Both the position numbers and the translations under genes were made by a program. The notes below the pieces were generated by a model that saw nothing but the letters and a program-made list of their open reading frames with translations, searched no databases and was not told where the DNA came from. From contig NZ_JAJITD010000002.1 of the NCBI RefSeq assembly GCF_020880815.1, forward strand, positions 372,001-436,000: a stretch of DNA of 64,000 nucleotides. The letters are read 5' to 3'. The stretch is from Paraburkholderia sejongensis. Lineage in GTDB: Bacteria; Pseudomonadota; Gammaproteobacteria; Burkholderiales; Burkholderiaceae. Below are positions 10,016 to 19,134 of the stretch, in pieces. Numbering within the stretch: position 1 is the first letter of the stretch; the number at the start of each line of letters is the position of its first letter.

Positions 10016-10477
10016 GAACTCCCGCATCGCCGGAACGAAGTCATGGTTGGCTTCCGGCTTGCGCGACAGCTTCGCGAGCACATAGCGCTTGAACGGCTCC
10101 AGCTCGGCCCAGCGCGCGACGCTCGGCGCGGCGAGACCCGCCAGCCCCGCCTGATGGGTGACGCCTTCCGGCACACTATCGGTCCGGCGCCATGCGGGCG
10201 CATCGTCGGGCGTGAACCATTCCGGTTCGACGTTCGCGTGGGTGCGCAGCATTTCGAACAGCGCGTGGTCGAAATTCGGCTCGATCTGCGTGTCTTCATC
10301 GACCGGGAAACGCGCGAGCAGCTTACGGTCTTCGAGCGGCAATTGCTGCCATTGCGCGAGCGAGATGCGCAGTCCGAAGCGGTCGAGATTGAAGCGCACC
10401 GACATCGGGATATAGGTGAAATTCTCCGAAGACGCGACTTCGAAGTCGAACAGAAGCGGTGCTTCGTTGAGTCCCAT
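10001..10477 (-). CDS. Nitrate reductase associated family protein
   Basis: The 158-residue protein has FDFEVASSENFTYIPMSVRF and then NLDRFGLRISLAQW. This matches the conserved family often encoded beside nitrate reductase or molybdopterin genes, mainly described in cyanobacteria. No enzymatic activity is known. The sequence is soluble, with no signal peptide or metal-binding cysteines. It is divergent from fdhD, 118 bp away, which fits a shared molybdoenzyme theme. A ribosome-binding AAGGAG precedes the ATG. Confidence 0.68.
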   Translation of the reverse strand: MGLNEAPLLFDFEVASSENFTYIPMSVRFNLDRFGLRISLAQWQQLPLEDRKLLARFPVDEDTQIEPNFDHALFEMLRTHANVEPEWFTPDDAPAWRRTDSVPEGVTHQAGLAGLAAPSVARWAELEPFKRYVLAKLSRKPEANHDFVPAMREFGAAG

Positions 10478-10595
10478 GACAAGGCTCCTTCTCGATGACG
10501 GGCAGCGTGCGGGCGTCGCTTGAGGTATTTTAGAACCTTATCCGCGCGCCGGCGGCCCAGCCGGCGGGCGCGGCACCGAACAGGAGTGAAGCAGC

Positions 10596-11468
10596 TTGAA
10601 CGAACACGAACACGCGCGGCCCGGCGGCGACCCCGCCCGCGCGCACGGCAGCGATCCCGCCGAACAGCCCGGCGCGCTGCAACTCGAAGTGCGCCGCCAT
10701 CGCGGCACGTCGGTCGAAACCGCCAGCGATCACGTCGGCCAGGAGTGGCCGGTCGCGCTGGTGTTCAACGGCATTTCGCATGCGGTGATGATGTGCACGC
10801 CGCGCGATCTCGAAGCGTTCGCGGTCGGCTTTGCGATTTCGGAAGGGATCGTCGAGCGCGGCAGCGATATTCAGGACATCGAAGTCGAGTTCCACGATCA
10901 TGGCGAGCTACCGCACGCCGAAGTGCAACTGCAGGTCGTGCAGCAGGCGTTCGTCGGTCTGAAGGAAAAGCGTCGCGCGCTCGCCGGGCGCACCGGCTGC
11001 GGCGTGTGCGGGATCGAAAGCATCGATCTGCTCGATCTGGAGCCGCAGCGCGTGCCCGACACCGGCTTTCTGCAACGCCTCGCGCCCGATGCAATCGCGC
11101 GCGCCGCGCGCGCATTGCCCGAACACCAGGCACTCACCCGTTTGACCGGGGGCCTGCACGCGGCCGCGTGGTGCGACGCGCAAGGCGCGATCCGCTACGC
11201 GTTCGAGGACGTCGGCCGCCACAACGCGCTGGATAAACTGATCGGCCAACTGGTGTTATCGCACGCCGACACGAGTGACGGCTTCGTGTTCATGTCGAGC
11301 CGCGCGAGCTACGAGCTGGTGCGCAAAGCCGCGCGCGTCGACGTGCCGATGCTCGCGACGATCTCGGCGCCCTCGTCGCTGGCGATCGCGATTGCGCGTC
11401 AGGCCGGGGTGCGGCTCGTCAGCTTCTGCCGCGAATCGAGCTACGTCGATTACGACACCCACGCCTGA
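10596..11468 (+). CDS. fdhD: Formate dehydrogenase accessory sulfurtransferase FdhD
   Basis: FdhD passes sulfur from IscS to the molybdenum (bis-MGD) cofactor of formate dehydrogenase, which is required for activity. The 290-residue protein carries the diagnostic GRTGCGVCGIES with its two catalytic cysteines, plus EDVGRHNALDK and FMSSRASYELV. The start is TTG at 10596, behind GGAG; no better ATG lies in frame nearby. The N-terminus is an acidic/Gly-rich extension of about 45 residues. No formate dehydrogenase gene is in the window. Confidence 0.92.
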   Translation: MNEHEHARPGGDPARAHGSDPAEQPGALQLEVRRHRGTSVETASDHVGQEWPVALVFNGISHAVMMCTPRDLEAFAVGFAISEGIVERGSDIQDIEVEFHDHGELPHAEVQLQVVQQAFVGLKEKRRALAGRTGCGVCGIESIDLLDLEPQRVPDTGFLQRLAPDAIARAARALPEHQALTRLTGGLHAAAWCDAQGAIRYAFEDVGRHNALDKLIGQLVLSHADTSDGFVFMSSRASYELVRKAARVDVPMLATISAPSSLAIAIARQAGVRLVSFCRESSYVDYDTHA

Positions 11469-11492
11469 ACCCGGCGCCCGCCTCCCGGCGAG

Positions 11493-12272
11493 TCAGTCGA
11501 ACTGCCGGAAATCGGGCTTGCGCTTCTCGAAGAACGCCTTGAACGCCTCGCGCGCTTCGGGCGCGAGCAGCATCTTCGCGAAGTGCACCGCTTCCTCGTC
11601 CATCTGCGTCTGCAGTTCCTGGTGGCTCGCGCGTTTCATCAGACTCTTGGTGATCCGCAGCGACGACGCCGGCAGCGCGGCCAGCTTCGCAGCCTGGGTC
11701 GCCGCGAACGTATCGACATCGGCGGCCGGCAGCACCCGGTTGACGATGCCCATCCGGTGCGCTTCAGCCGCATCGAACGCCTCGCCGAGCAGCAGCTTTT
11801 CGGCCGCCGCCTGATAGCCGGCCACGCGCTGCAACAGCAGGCTGGACGCCGCTTCCGGGCACAGTCCGAGCTGCGTGAACGGCAGCGAGAAACTGGCGGT
11901 ATCGGCCGCGTAGACCAGATCGCAATGCAGCAGCAGCGTCGTGCCGATGCCGACCGCCGGACCCGCGACCGCCGCGACCACCGGCTTTTCCGCCGAGCTG
12001 AGCGCGCGCAGGAACTGGAACACCGGCGGGTTATTGCCGACCGGCGGCGTCTTCATGAAGTCTTCGAGATCGTTGCCCGCGCTGAAAATACCGGCGCTGC
12101 CGCGAATCAAAATGGCGCGCACCGCGGTATCCGTTTGCGCCGCGACGAGCGCATCGGCCATCGTCTGATACATCGCGGCGGTGATCGCGTTCTTCCTGCC
12201 GGGCCGGTTGAAAGCGATCGTCAGCACCGCATCGGCGCGCTCGACCAGAATGTCCGTCGTCGTTTGTTCCAT
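11493..12272 (-). CDS. Enoyl-CoA hydratase/isomerase family protein
   Basis: A crotonase-fold enzyme of 259 residues, likely hydrating or isomerising enoyl-CoA in beta-oxidation. The oxyanion-hole segment SAGNDLEDF and the second region GPAVGIGTTLLLHCD followed by FSLPFTQLGLCPEA are clear. The usual catalytic Glu of hydratases in the second region is a Pro/Glu-type arrangement (CPEAASS), as in isomerase-like members. ATG 12272 is chosen over an upstream start that adds 28 residues. It is the last gene of the leftward fad cluster, 114 bp after the thiolase gene. Confidence 0.83.
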   Translation of the reverse strand: MEQTTTDILVERADAVLTIAFNRPGRKNAITAAMYQTMADALVAAQTDTAVRAILIRGSAGIFSAGNDLEDFMKTPPVGNNPPVFQFLRALSSAEKPVVAAVAGPAVGIGTTLLLHCDLVYAADTASFSLPFTQLGLCPEAASSLLLQRVAGYQAAAEKLLLGEAFDAAEAHRMGIVNRVLPAADVDTFAATQAAKLAALPASSLRITKSLMKRASHQELQTQMDEEAVHFAKMLLAPEAREAFKAFFEKRKPDFRQFD

Positions 12273-12386
12273 CTCGTCTCGCTCCTGCTGAATGTGAAAA
12301 ACGGCTCGCAAGCCGGGCGGCCTGCGAACCGTTGGGTCGTCCGTCGCGGCTGGCACCCCACCCCGCGCGGACCATTGGACACCCGC

Positions 12387-13586
<1,200 letters not shown>

Positions 13587-13604
13587 TTGAATCTCCTATG
13601 TCGA

Positions 13605-13769
13605 CCAGAGTTAGCGCTTTAGCGCTTACTCTGGTCCCATGTACGGGTTGCCTGGTTAGCGCTTTAGCGCTTACTCTGGTCCCATGTACGGGTTGCCTGG
13701 TTAGCGCTTTAGCGCTTACTCTGGTCCCATGCAACTGGTTGCCAGACGGGGATTAGCGCTTGGCGCCAA
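13605..13769. repeat. Tandem 45-bp repeat array with nested palindromes between fadN-type and thiolase genes
   Basis: Two perfect 45-bp units (13611-13655, 13656-13700) are followed by a third matching for 30 bp (13701-13730), then a decayed remnant around 13753-13769. Each unit starts TTAGCGCTTTAGCGCTTA, which contains two AGCGCT palindromes. At the first copy CCAGAG (13605-13610) pairs with CTCTGG (13629-13634), making a 14-bp stem with one mismatch and a two-base loop. The array is noncoding, inside the operon and 20 bp before the thiolase start. It might stabilise mRNA, be a processing site, bind protein, or be a small mobile repeat. Copies elsewhere in the genome are unknown. Confidence 0.88.
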
Positions 13770-13809
13770 CGATTCCCGCCCCATGCAGTCTTGTTGCGAT
13801 CAGCCGCTC

Positions 13810-16245
13810 TTAATTGCGCACCGGCTTGCCGGTCTGCAGCATGCCCATGATCCGTTCCTGCGTCTTCTGCGTGCCGAGTAAATCGACGAACGCACGGCGC
13901 TCGAGTTGCAGCAGCCACTCTTCGTCGACCAGGCTGCCCGCTTCCACGTCACCGCCGCAGATCGCCTCGGCGATCCGGCTCGCGATCAGGAAATCGTGCT
14001 CGCTGATGAAGCGGCCGTCGCGCATGTTCACGAGCGACGCCTTGATCGTCGAGATCGCCGAGCGGCCCGCGACCGGCACCGCCACCGCGCGCAGCGGCGC
14101 GCGGTACCCGGCGGCGGCAAGCGCGCGCGCTTCCTTCTTCGCGACGTCGAGCAGCTCGAACACGTTGAAGACGATCGTATCGGACTGCTTCAGATAGCCC
14201 ATCGTGCGGGCGTCGAGCGCGGACGCCGAGACCTTCGCCATCGCCGCGTTCTCGAACGACTTCTGCAGGAACTTCAGCAGATCGCTGGTCGCGCCGACCT
14301 GGCCCGCGGCTTCGGCCGCGCGCAGCGCCGCTTCCTTCAGACCGCCGCCGGCCGGCACCAGACCCACACCGACTTCGACGAGGCCCATATAGCTCTCGAT
14401 GTGCGCAACCCGCTTCGCGCTATGCAGCGCGAGCTCGCAGCCGCCGCCGAGCGCGATCCCCGAGATCGCCGAGATCACCGGCACGTTCGCGTACTTCACG
14501 CGCAGCATGCCCTGCTGGAATTTCTTCACGAACGGCTCGATGCCCTTCGCGCCGCCCATCATGAACGCGGGCATCGCCTCTTCGAGGTTCGCGCCCGCCG
14601 AGAACGGACCGCCCGGCGTGCCGAGCTTTAGCGACGTGGGCTGCCACACCACCAGCCCCTTGTAGTCCTTTTCGGCCAGCTCGATCGCTTGCGTCAGACC
14701 GTCGATCACCGACGGTCCGATCGTGTTCATCTTGCTCTTGAACGACACGATCAGCACGTCGTCCTCGCCCGCGCGATCGTCGACCCATGCGCGCACCGCG
14801 TCGGTTTCGAACAGCGTCTTGCCGTAGGTCTTCGGATCGGCACCGGTTTCGCCGGCGAGCGGCGCGCGGAACACCTGCTTCCTGTACACGTCGAGCGACG
14901 AGCGCGGCACGAAGCGCTGCGCGGCCGGCGACCACGAACCTTCGGCGGTATGCACGCCGCCCTGCTCCGCGACCGGACCTTCGAACACCCACGACGGCAG
15001 CGGCACGTTCGCGAGACCCTTGCCCGCCGCGATGTCTTCCTGCACCCACTCGGCGACCTGCTTCCAGCCGGCGGTCTGCCAGCCTTCGAACGGGCCCTCG
15101 TTCCAGCCGAAGCCCCAACGGATTGCGAGATCGACGTCGCGCGCGTTGTCGGCGATCGACTCCAGATGCACCGCGATGTAGTGATAGACGTCGCGGAAGA
15201 TCGACCACAGGAACTGCGCCTGCGGATGCTGCGTTTCGCGCAGCAGCTTCAGACGTTCGGCAGCCGGACGCTTGAGAATGCGGCCGACGATCTCGTCCGC
15301 CTTCGCGCCACCGTCGACGTACTCGCCCGTCTTCGGATCGAGCACCTTGATCGCCTTGCCTTCCTTCCTGTAGAAGCCGCCGCCGCTCTTCTGACCGAGC
15401 GCGCCCTTCTTCACCAGTTCAGCCAGCACGGCCGGCGTTTCGTAGACCGGGAAGAACGGATCGTCCGGCAGCGTGTCCTGCATCGTCTTGATCACGTGCG
15501 CCATCGTGTCGAGACCGACCACGTCGGCGGTGCGGAACGTCGCCGACTTCGCGCGGCCCAGCCGCGAGCCGGTCAGGTCGTCCACTTCGTCGAAGCGCAG
15601 ACCGAACTTCGCGGCCTCGGCAATCACCGCGAGGATCGAGAAAATGCCGACCCGGTTCGCGATGAAGTTCGGCGTATCCTTCGCGCGCACCACGCCCTTG
15701 CCGACCACGCTGGTCAGGAAGGTTTCGAGCTGGTCGAGGATTTCCGGGCGGGTCGTCGCGGTCGGGATCAGTTCGACCAGATGCATGTAGCGCGGCGGAT
15801 TGAAAAAGTGCACGCCGCAGAAGCGCGCCTTCAGCTCGTCGGAGAATCCTTCGGACAACGCAGTGATCGACAGACCCGACGTATTGGTCGCGAAGATCGC
15901 GTGCGGCGCGAGATGCGGTGCGACTTTCTTGTACAGGTCGTGCTTCCAGTCCATCCGTTCGGCGATCGCTTCGATCACCACGTCGCATTCGGCGAGCTTG
16001 GCGATGTCGTCGTCGTAGTTGGCCGGCTGGATGTATTGCGCGTCGTCCTTCACGCCGAACGGCGCCGGCGACAGCTTCTTCAGATTCTCGATCGCCTTCA
16101 GCGCGATCGCGTTCTTCGGGCCTTCTTTGGCAGGCAGGTCGAACAGCAGCACGGGCACCTTGGCGTTGATCAGGTGCGCGGCGATCTGCGCGCCCATCAC
16201 GCCGGCGCCGAGCACGGCTACCTTGCGAATGATCAGATTGCTCAC
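13810..16245 (-). CDS. fadN: FadN-type bifunctional 3-hydroxyacyl-CoA dehydrogenase / enoyl-CoA hydratase
   Basis: The 811-residue protein begins with the dehydrogenase, unlike E. coli FadB, which begins with the hydratase. The Rossmann motif is VAVLGAGVMGAQIAAHL at residues 9-25, then FFNPPRYMHLVE and the C-terminal dehydrogenase domains. The crotonase domain is at the C-terminal half (FSAGANLEEAMPAF, then GIALGGGCELALHS). This order and the 790-810 residue size match Bacillus FadN. The start is GTG at 16245, behind GGAGAAA. Its neighbours FadE and thiolase mirror the fadN-fadA-fadE set, so a complete beta-oxidation spiral is encoded here. Confidence 0.88.
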   Translation of the reverse strand: MSNLIIRKVAVLGAGVMGAQIAAHLINAKVPVLLFDLPAKEGPKNAIALKAIENLKKLSPAPFGVKDDAQYIQPANYDDDIAKLAECDVVIEAIAERMDWKHDLYKKVAPHLAPHAIFATNTSGLSITALSEGFSDELKARFCGVHFFNPPRYMHLVELIPTATTRPEILDQLETFLTSVVGKGVVRAKDTPNFIANRVGIFSILAVIAEAAKFGLRFDEVDDLTGSRLGRAKSATFRTADVVGLDTMAHVIKTMQDTLPDDPFFPVYETPAVLAELVKKGALGQKSGGGFYRKEGKAIKVLDPKTGEYVDGGAKADEIVGRILKRPAAERLKLLRETQHPQAQFLWSIFRDVYHYIAVHLESIADNARDVDLAIRWGFGWNEGPFEGWQTAGWKQVAEWVQEDIAAGKGLANVPLPSWVFEGPVAEQGGVHTAEGSWSPAAQRFVPRSSLDVYRKQVFRAPLAGETGADPKTYGKTLFETDAVRAWVDDRAGEDDVLIVSFKSKMNTIGPSVIDGLTQAIELAEKDYKGLVVWQPTSLKLGTPGGPFSAGANLEEAMPAFMMGGAKGIEPFVKKFQQGMLRVKYANVPVISAISGIALGGGCELALHSAKRVAHIESYMGLVEVGVGLVPAGGGLKEAALRAAEAAGQVGATSDLLKFLQKSFENAAMAKVSASALDARTMGYLKQSDTIVFNVFELLDVAKKEARALAAAGYRAPLRAVAVPVAGRSAISTIKASLVNMRDGRFISEHDFLIASRIAEAICGGDVEAGSLVDEEWLLQLERRAFVDLLGTQKTQERIMGMLQTGKPVRN

Positions 16246-16356
16246 GTCGTTTCTCCGGGGAGTTATGCGGTAGTGCGAAGCGTCAGACAGGCTTCGCGCA
16301 GAATGTGACGGCAGCGAGGCGGCGCAGCGTGCGGCGCCTCGCGTGACGGGCCGGCG

Positions 16357-18144
16357 TCAGAACAACGCTTCTTCGACGTCCATCATCGGCTTCGAACCGG
16401 CGCGCGCCTGGCGGATCGTCATCGCGGTTTCGGGCAGCAGCTTCGCGAAGTAGAAGCGCGCGGTGGCAAGCTTGGACTTGTAGAACGGATCGCCCGACGC
16501 TTCCTTGTCGAGCGCGATGCGTGCCATGCGGGCCCAGAAGTACGAGAACACCAGGTGGCCGACGGTGCGCAGATACGGCACCGCAGCGGCGCCGACTTCG
16601 TCCGGGTTCTGCATCGCCTTCATGCCGATTTCCATCGTCAGCTTCTGGACCTTTTCGCCGATGTCGGCGAGCGGGTTCACGAACTCCTGCATTTCCGGCT
16701 TGATGCCTTCGCCTTCGACGAACGCGGCGACCAGCTTGCCGAACTTCTTCATCTTCGCGCCCATGTCGCCGAGCACCTTGCGGCCGAGCAGGTCGAGCGA
16801 CTGGATGCCATTGGTGCCTTCGTAGATCATGTTGATACGCGCATCGCGCACGTACTGCTCCATGCCCCACTCGGCGATGAAGCCGTGGCCGCCGTAGATC
16901 TGCATCGCGTGATTGGTGCCTTCGAACGCGTTGTCCGACAGGAACGCCTTCAGGATCGGCGTGAGCAGCGCGACGAGGTCGGCCGCTTCCTTGCGCTCGG
17001 CTTCGTCCGCGTGCGAGAGCTCTTTGTCGATATGCAGCGCGGCCCAGTAAGAGAACGCGCGGCCCGCTTCGGCGTAGGCCTTCTGCGTGAGCAGCATGCG
17101 GCGCACGTCCGGATGCACGATGATCGGATCGGCGGCTTTCTCCGGCGCCTTCGGGCCGGTCAGCGAACGCATCTGCAGACGCTCTTTCGCGTAGGTCAGC
17201 GAGTTCTGATACGCAACTTCAGTCAGCCCCAGGCTCTGCATACCGACGCCCAGACGCGCGGCATTCATCATCACGAACATCGCGTTCAGGCCTTTGTTCG
17301 GCTCGCCGACGAGCCAGCCCTTCGCGTTGTCGAGATTGATCACGCAGGTCGCGTTGCCGTGAATGCCCATCTTGTGTTCGATCGAGCCGCACTTCACGCC
17401 GTTGCGCTCGCCCGGTTCGCCCGCGTCGTTCGGGATGAACTTCGGCACGATGAACAGCGAAATGCCCTTGGTGCCCTTCGGCGCATCGGGCAGACGCGCG
17501 AGCACGAGGTGCACGATGTTTTCCGCCAGATCGTGTTCGCCGCTCGAGATGAAGATCTTGGTGCCGCTGATCGCGTACGAACCGTCGCCGTTCGGCTCGG
17601 CCTTGGTACGCAGAATGCCGAGGTCGGTGCCGCAATGCGGCTCGGTCAGACACATCGTGCCGGTCCAGGTGCCGGCCACGAGCTTGGGCAGATAACGCTG
17701 CTGCAACTCGGGCGTGCCGTGTGCGTGCAGACATTCGTACGCGCCGTGCGACAGGCCCGGGTACATCGTCCACGCCTGGTTCGCCGAATTGAGCATTTCA
17801 TACAGCGCGTTGTTGACGAACGCGGGCAGCCCCTGGCCGCCGTACTGCGGATCGCAGCCGAGCGCCGGCCAGCCGGCTTCCACATACTGTTGATAGGCTT
17901 GCCTGAAACCCTTCGGCGTGGTGACGACGCCGTCGCCGACGTACGTGCAGCCTTCCTGATCGCCGCTATGGTTGAGCGGGAACAGCACTTCGGAGCAGAA
18001 TTTGCCGGCTTCCTCGAGCACCGCGTTGATCGTGTCGGCATCGAGATCCGCGTGCTTCGGCATTTGCCGGAGTTCGGCTTCGACGTTGAGCAGTTCGTGC
18101 AACACGAATTGCATGTCGCGCAGCGGCGCGGCGTACTGTCCCAT
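16357..18144 (-). CDS. fadE: Acyl-CoA dehydrogenase (FadE-type, with C-terminal extension)
   Basis: A flavoenzyme of 595 residues that opens beta-oxidation by oxidising acyl-CoA to trans-2-enoyl-CoA and passing electrons to ETF. The FAD/substrate region is MCLTEPHCGTDLG, followed by KIFISSGEHDL. The C-terminal helical domain has QIYGGHGFIAEWGMEQYVRD and IYEGTNGIQSLDLLGRKVL. At about 600 residues it is the long subfamily with an extra C-terminal domain. ATG 18144 has a good GGAGAG ribosome-binding site six bases upstream; a TTG at 18165 would place that site inside the gene and is rejected. It is the first metabolic gene after the TetR regulator. Confidence 0.9.
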   Translation of the reverse strand: MGQYAAPLRDMQFVLHELLNVEAELRQMPKHADLDADTINAVLEEAGKFCSEVLFPLNHSGDQEGCTYVGDGVVTTPKGFRQAYQQYVEAGWPALGCDPQYGGQGLPAFVNNALYEMLNSANQAWTMYPGLSHGAYECLHAHGTPELQQRYLPKLVAGTWTGTMCLTEPHCGTDLGILRTKAEPNGDGSYAISGTKIFISSGEHDLAENIVHLVLARLPDAPKGTKGISLFIVPKFIPNDAGEPGERNGVKCGSIEHKMGIHGNATCVINLDNAKGWLVGEPNKGLNAMFVMMNAARLGVGMQSLGLTEVAYQNSLTYAKERLQMRSLTGPKAPEKAADPIIVHPDVRRMLLTQKAYAEAGRAFSYWAALHIDKELSHADEAERKEAADLVALLTPILKAFLSDNAFEGTNHAMQIYGGHGFIAEWGMEQYVRDARINMIYEGTNGIQSLDLLGRKVLGDMGAKMKKFGKLVAAFVEGEGIKPEMQEFVNPLADIGEKVQKLTMEIGMKAMQNPDEVGAAAVPYLRTVGHLVFSYFWARMARIALDKEASGDPFYKSKLATARFYFAKLLPETAMTIRQARAGSKPMMDVEEALF

Positions 18145-18184
18145 GACTCTCTCCAAGTTTGACAAGAAGCCAGGCCGCTGGCTG

Positions 18185-18238
18185 AGTCCGTCGACGGACT
18201 TTCGGCGCCGCGCGTTGCCGGCGGAGCCGGCGACGCGC
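18185..18238. other. Pair of intercistronic hairpins between tetR-type gene and fadE
   Basis: A perfect 16-bp palindrome AGTCCGTCGACGGACT lies at 18185-18200. A 13-bp stem with one mismatch and a GGA loop (GCGCGTTGCCGGC / GCCGGCGACGCGC) lies at 18210-18238, immediately after the regulator stop codon. There is no T-run, so this is not a standard terminator. It could set the regulator/fadE expression ratio. Confidence 0.6.
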
Positions 18239-18838
18239 CTAACGGCTTTCGCTCTGATACGAATTAATCAGTTTTTCCAGCGCGGCCCACGTCAGACGCA
18301 CCGCATCGGGCAGATGCAGGAAGCGCGCGTCGTGATGCAGACCGAGCGTGACGCTATACAGTTCGAACAGCATCAGTTGCGGATCGGTATCGGCCCGCAG
18401 ATGCCCTTCTTCCATCGCCTGCGATATTGCGCGCGTGAGCGCCGCTCGCCACATCGTCACGCTCGCCACCAGCTGCTCGCGCACCTGGCTGTCCGCGCGA
18501 TCGTCGTACTCGACCGCACCGCTGATATAAATGCAGCCGGTCGTGACTTCCTGGATGCGCTTTTCGATCCAGCGGGAAATCATCGCGCGCAGGCGCGGCA
18601 GACCTCGCGGCTCACGCAAGCTCGGGAAGAACACCTCCTCTTCGAAGCGGCGGTGATATTCGCGTACGACCTCGACCTGCAGATCCTCGCGCGACCCGAA
18701 ATGCGCGAACACTCCACTCTTGCTCATCTGCATACGCTCGGCGAGCAGGCCGATGGTCAGACCTTCCAGTCCGTCACGGCTTGCCAGATCGAGTGCTGCA
18801 TCGAGAATCGCGGCTCGCGTTTGTTCGCCTTTTCGCAT
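18239..18838 (-). CDS. TetR-family regulator of the fad cluster
   Basis: The 199-residue protein has an N-terminal TetR DNA-binding domain: TRAAILDAALDLASRDG, then LTIGLLAERMQMSKSGVFAHF. A helical ligand domain fills the rest. It lies 94 bp upstream of fadE on the same strand and is probably an acyl-CoA-responsive repressor in the role of PsrA or FadR of other bacteria. That role is inferred from position and from a perfect palindrome, 18927-18944, in its promoter region. The start ATG follows a poly-A stretch without a strong ribosome-binding site. Confidence 0.82.
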   Translation of the reverse strand: MRKGEQTRAAILDAALDLASRDGLEGLTIGLLAERMQMSKSGVFAHFGSREDLQVEVVREYHRRFEEEVFFPSLREPRGLPRLRAMISRWIEKRIQEVTTGCIYISGAVEYDDRADSQVREQLVASVTMWRAALTRAISQAMEEGHLRADTDPQLMLFELYSVTLGLHHDARFLHLPDAVRLTWAALEKLINSYQSESR

Positions 18839-18926
18839 AGCTTTTTTACCGTTCTAATGTGACCAGAATTAAAAACGAACGGCCGTACTATTATTGTGGG
18901 CGACCGTCCGCTAAACAAGGACTTTA

Positions 18927-18944
18927 TTAGAAACCGGTTTCTAA
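18927..18944. promoter_or_regulatory. Perfect 18-bp palindrome resembling a PsrA/TetR operator
   Basis: TTAGAAACCGGTTTCTAA reads identically on both strands. Its core, GAAAC-N2-GTTTC, resembles the published PsrA fatty-acid regulator consensus (G/C)AAAC-N2-4-GTTT(G/C). It is 88 bp upstream of the TetR gene. On the minus strand it lies just before a weak promoter-like TTGTTT and ATAATA pair spaced 18 bp. The surrounding 296-bp gap (18839-19134) also holds two imperfectly inverted GAACGGCCG-like arms at about 18876-18911, and no gene. Confidence 0.62.
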
Positions 18945-19134
18945 CCCGGCCTCTAATGTTGCGGTTTTCGTCAATCAGATCAATCAGATTTTTAGAGGCG
19001 TTTGCCTTGTGTCAAGGCTTGCCGGTCGGCACGCGCCTGTTCTCTTTCTGTGTTGCGTGCGCTGCACTTGCATCGCTGCTCCGCACCTGCTGTAACGGCT
19101 CACATCGTACGGCAAGCAGGGAGCCGGGGTGCCG

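Noticed and set aside
13605..13734. Possible CRISPR array
   Set aside because: The repeats are directly adjacent without spacers, there are under three copies, and no cas genes are present.
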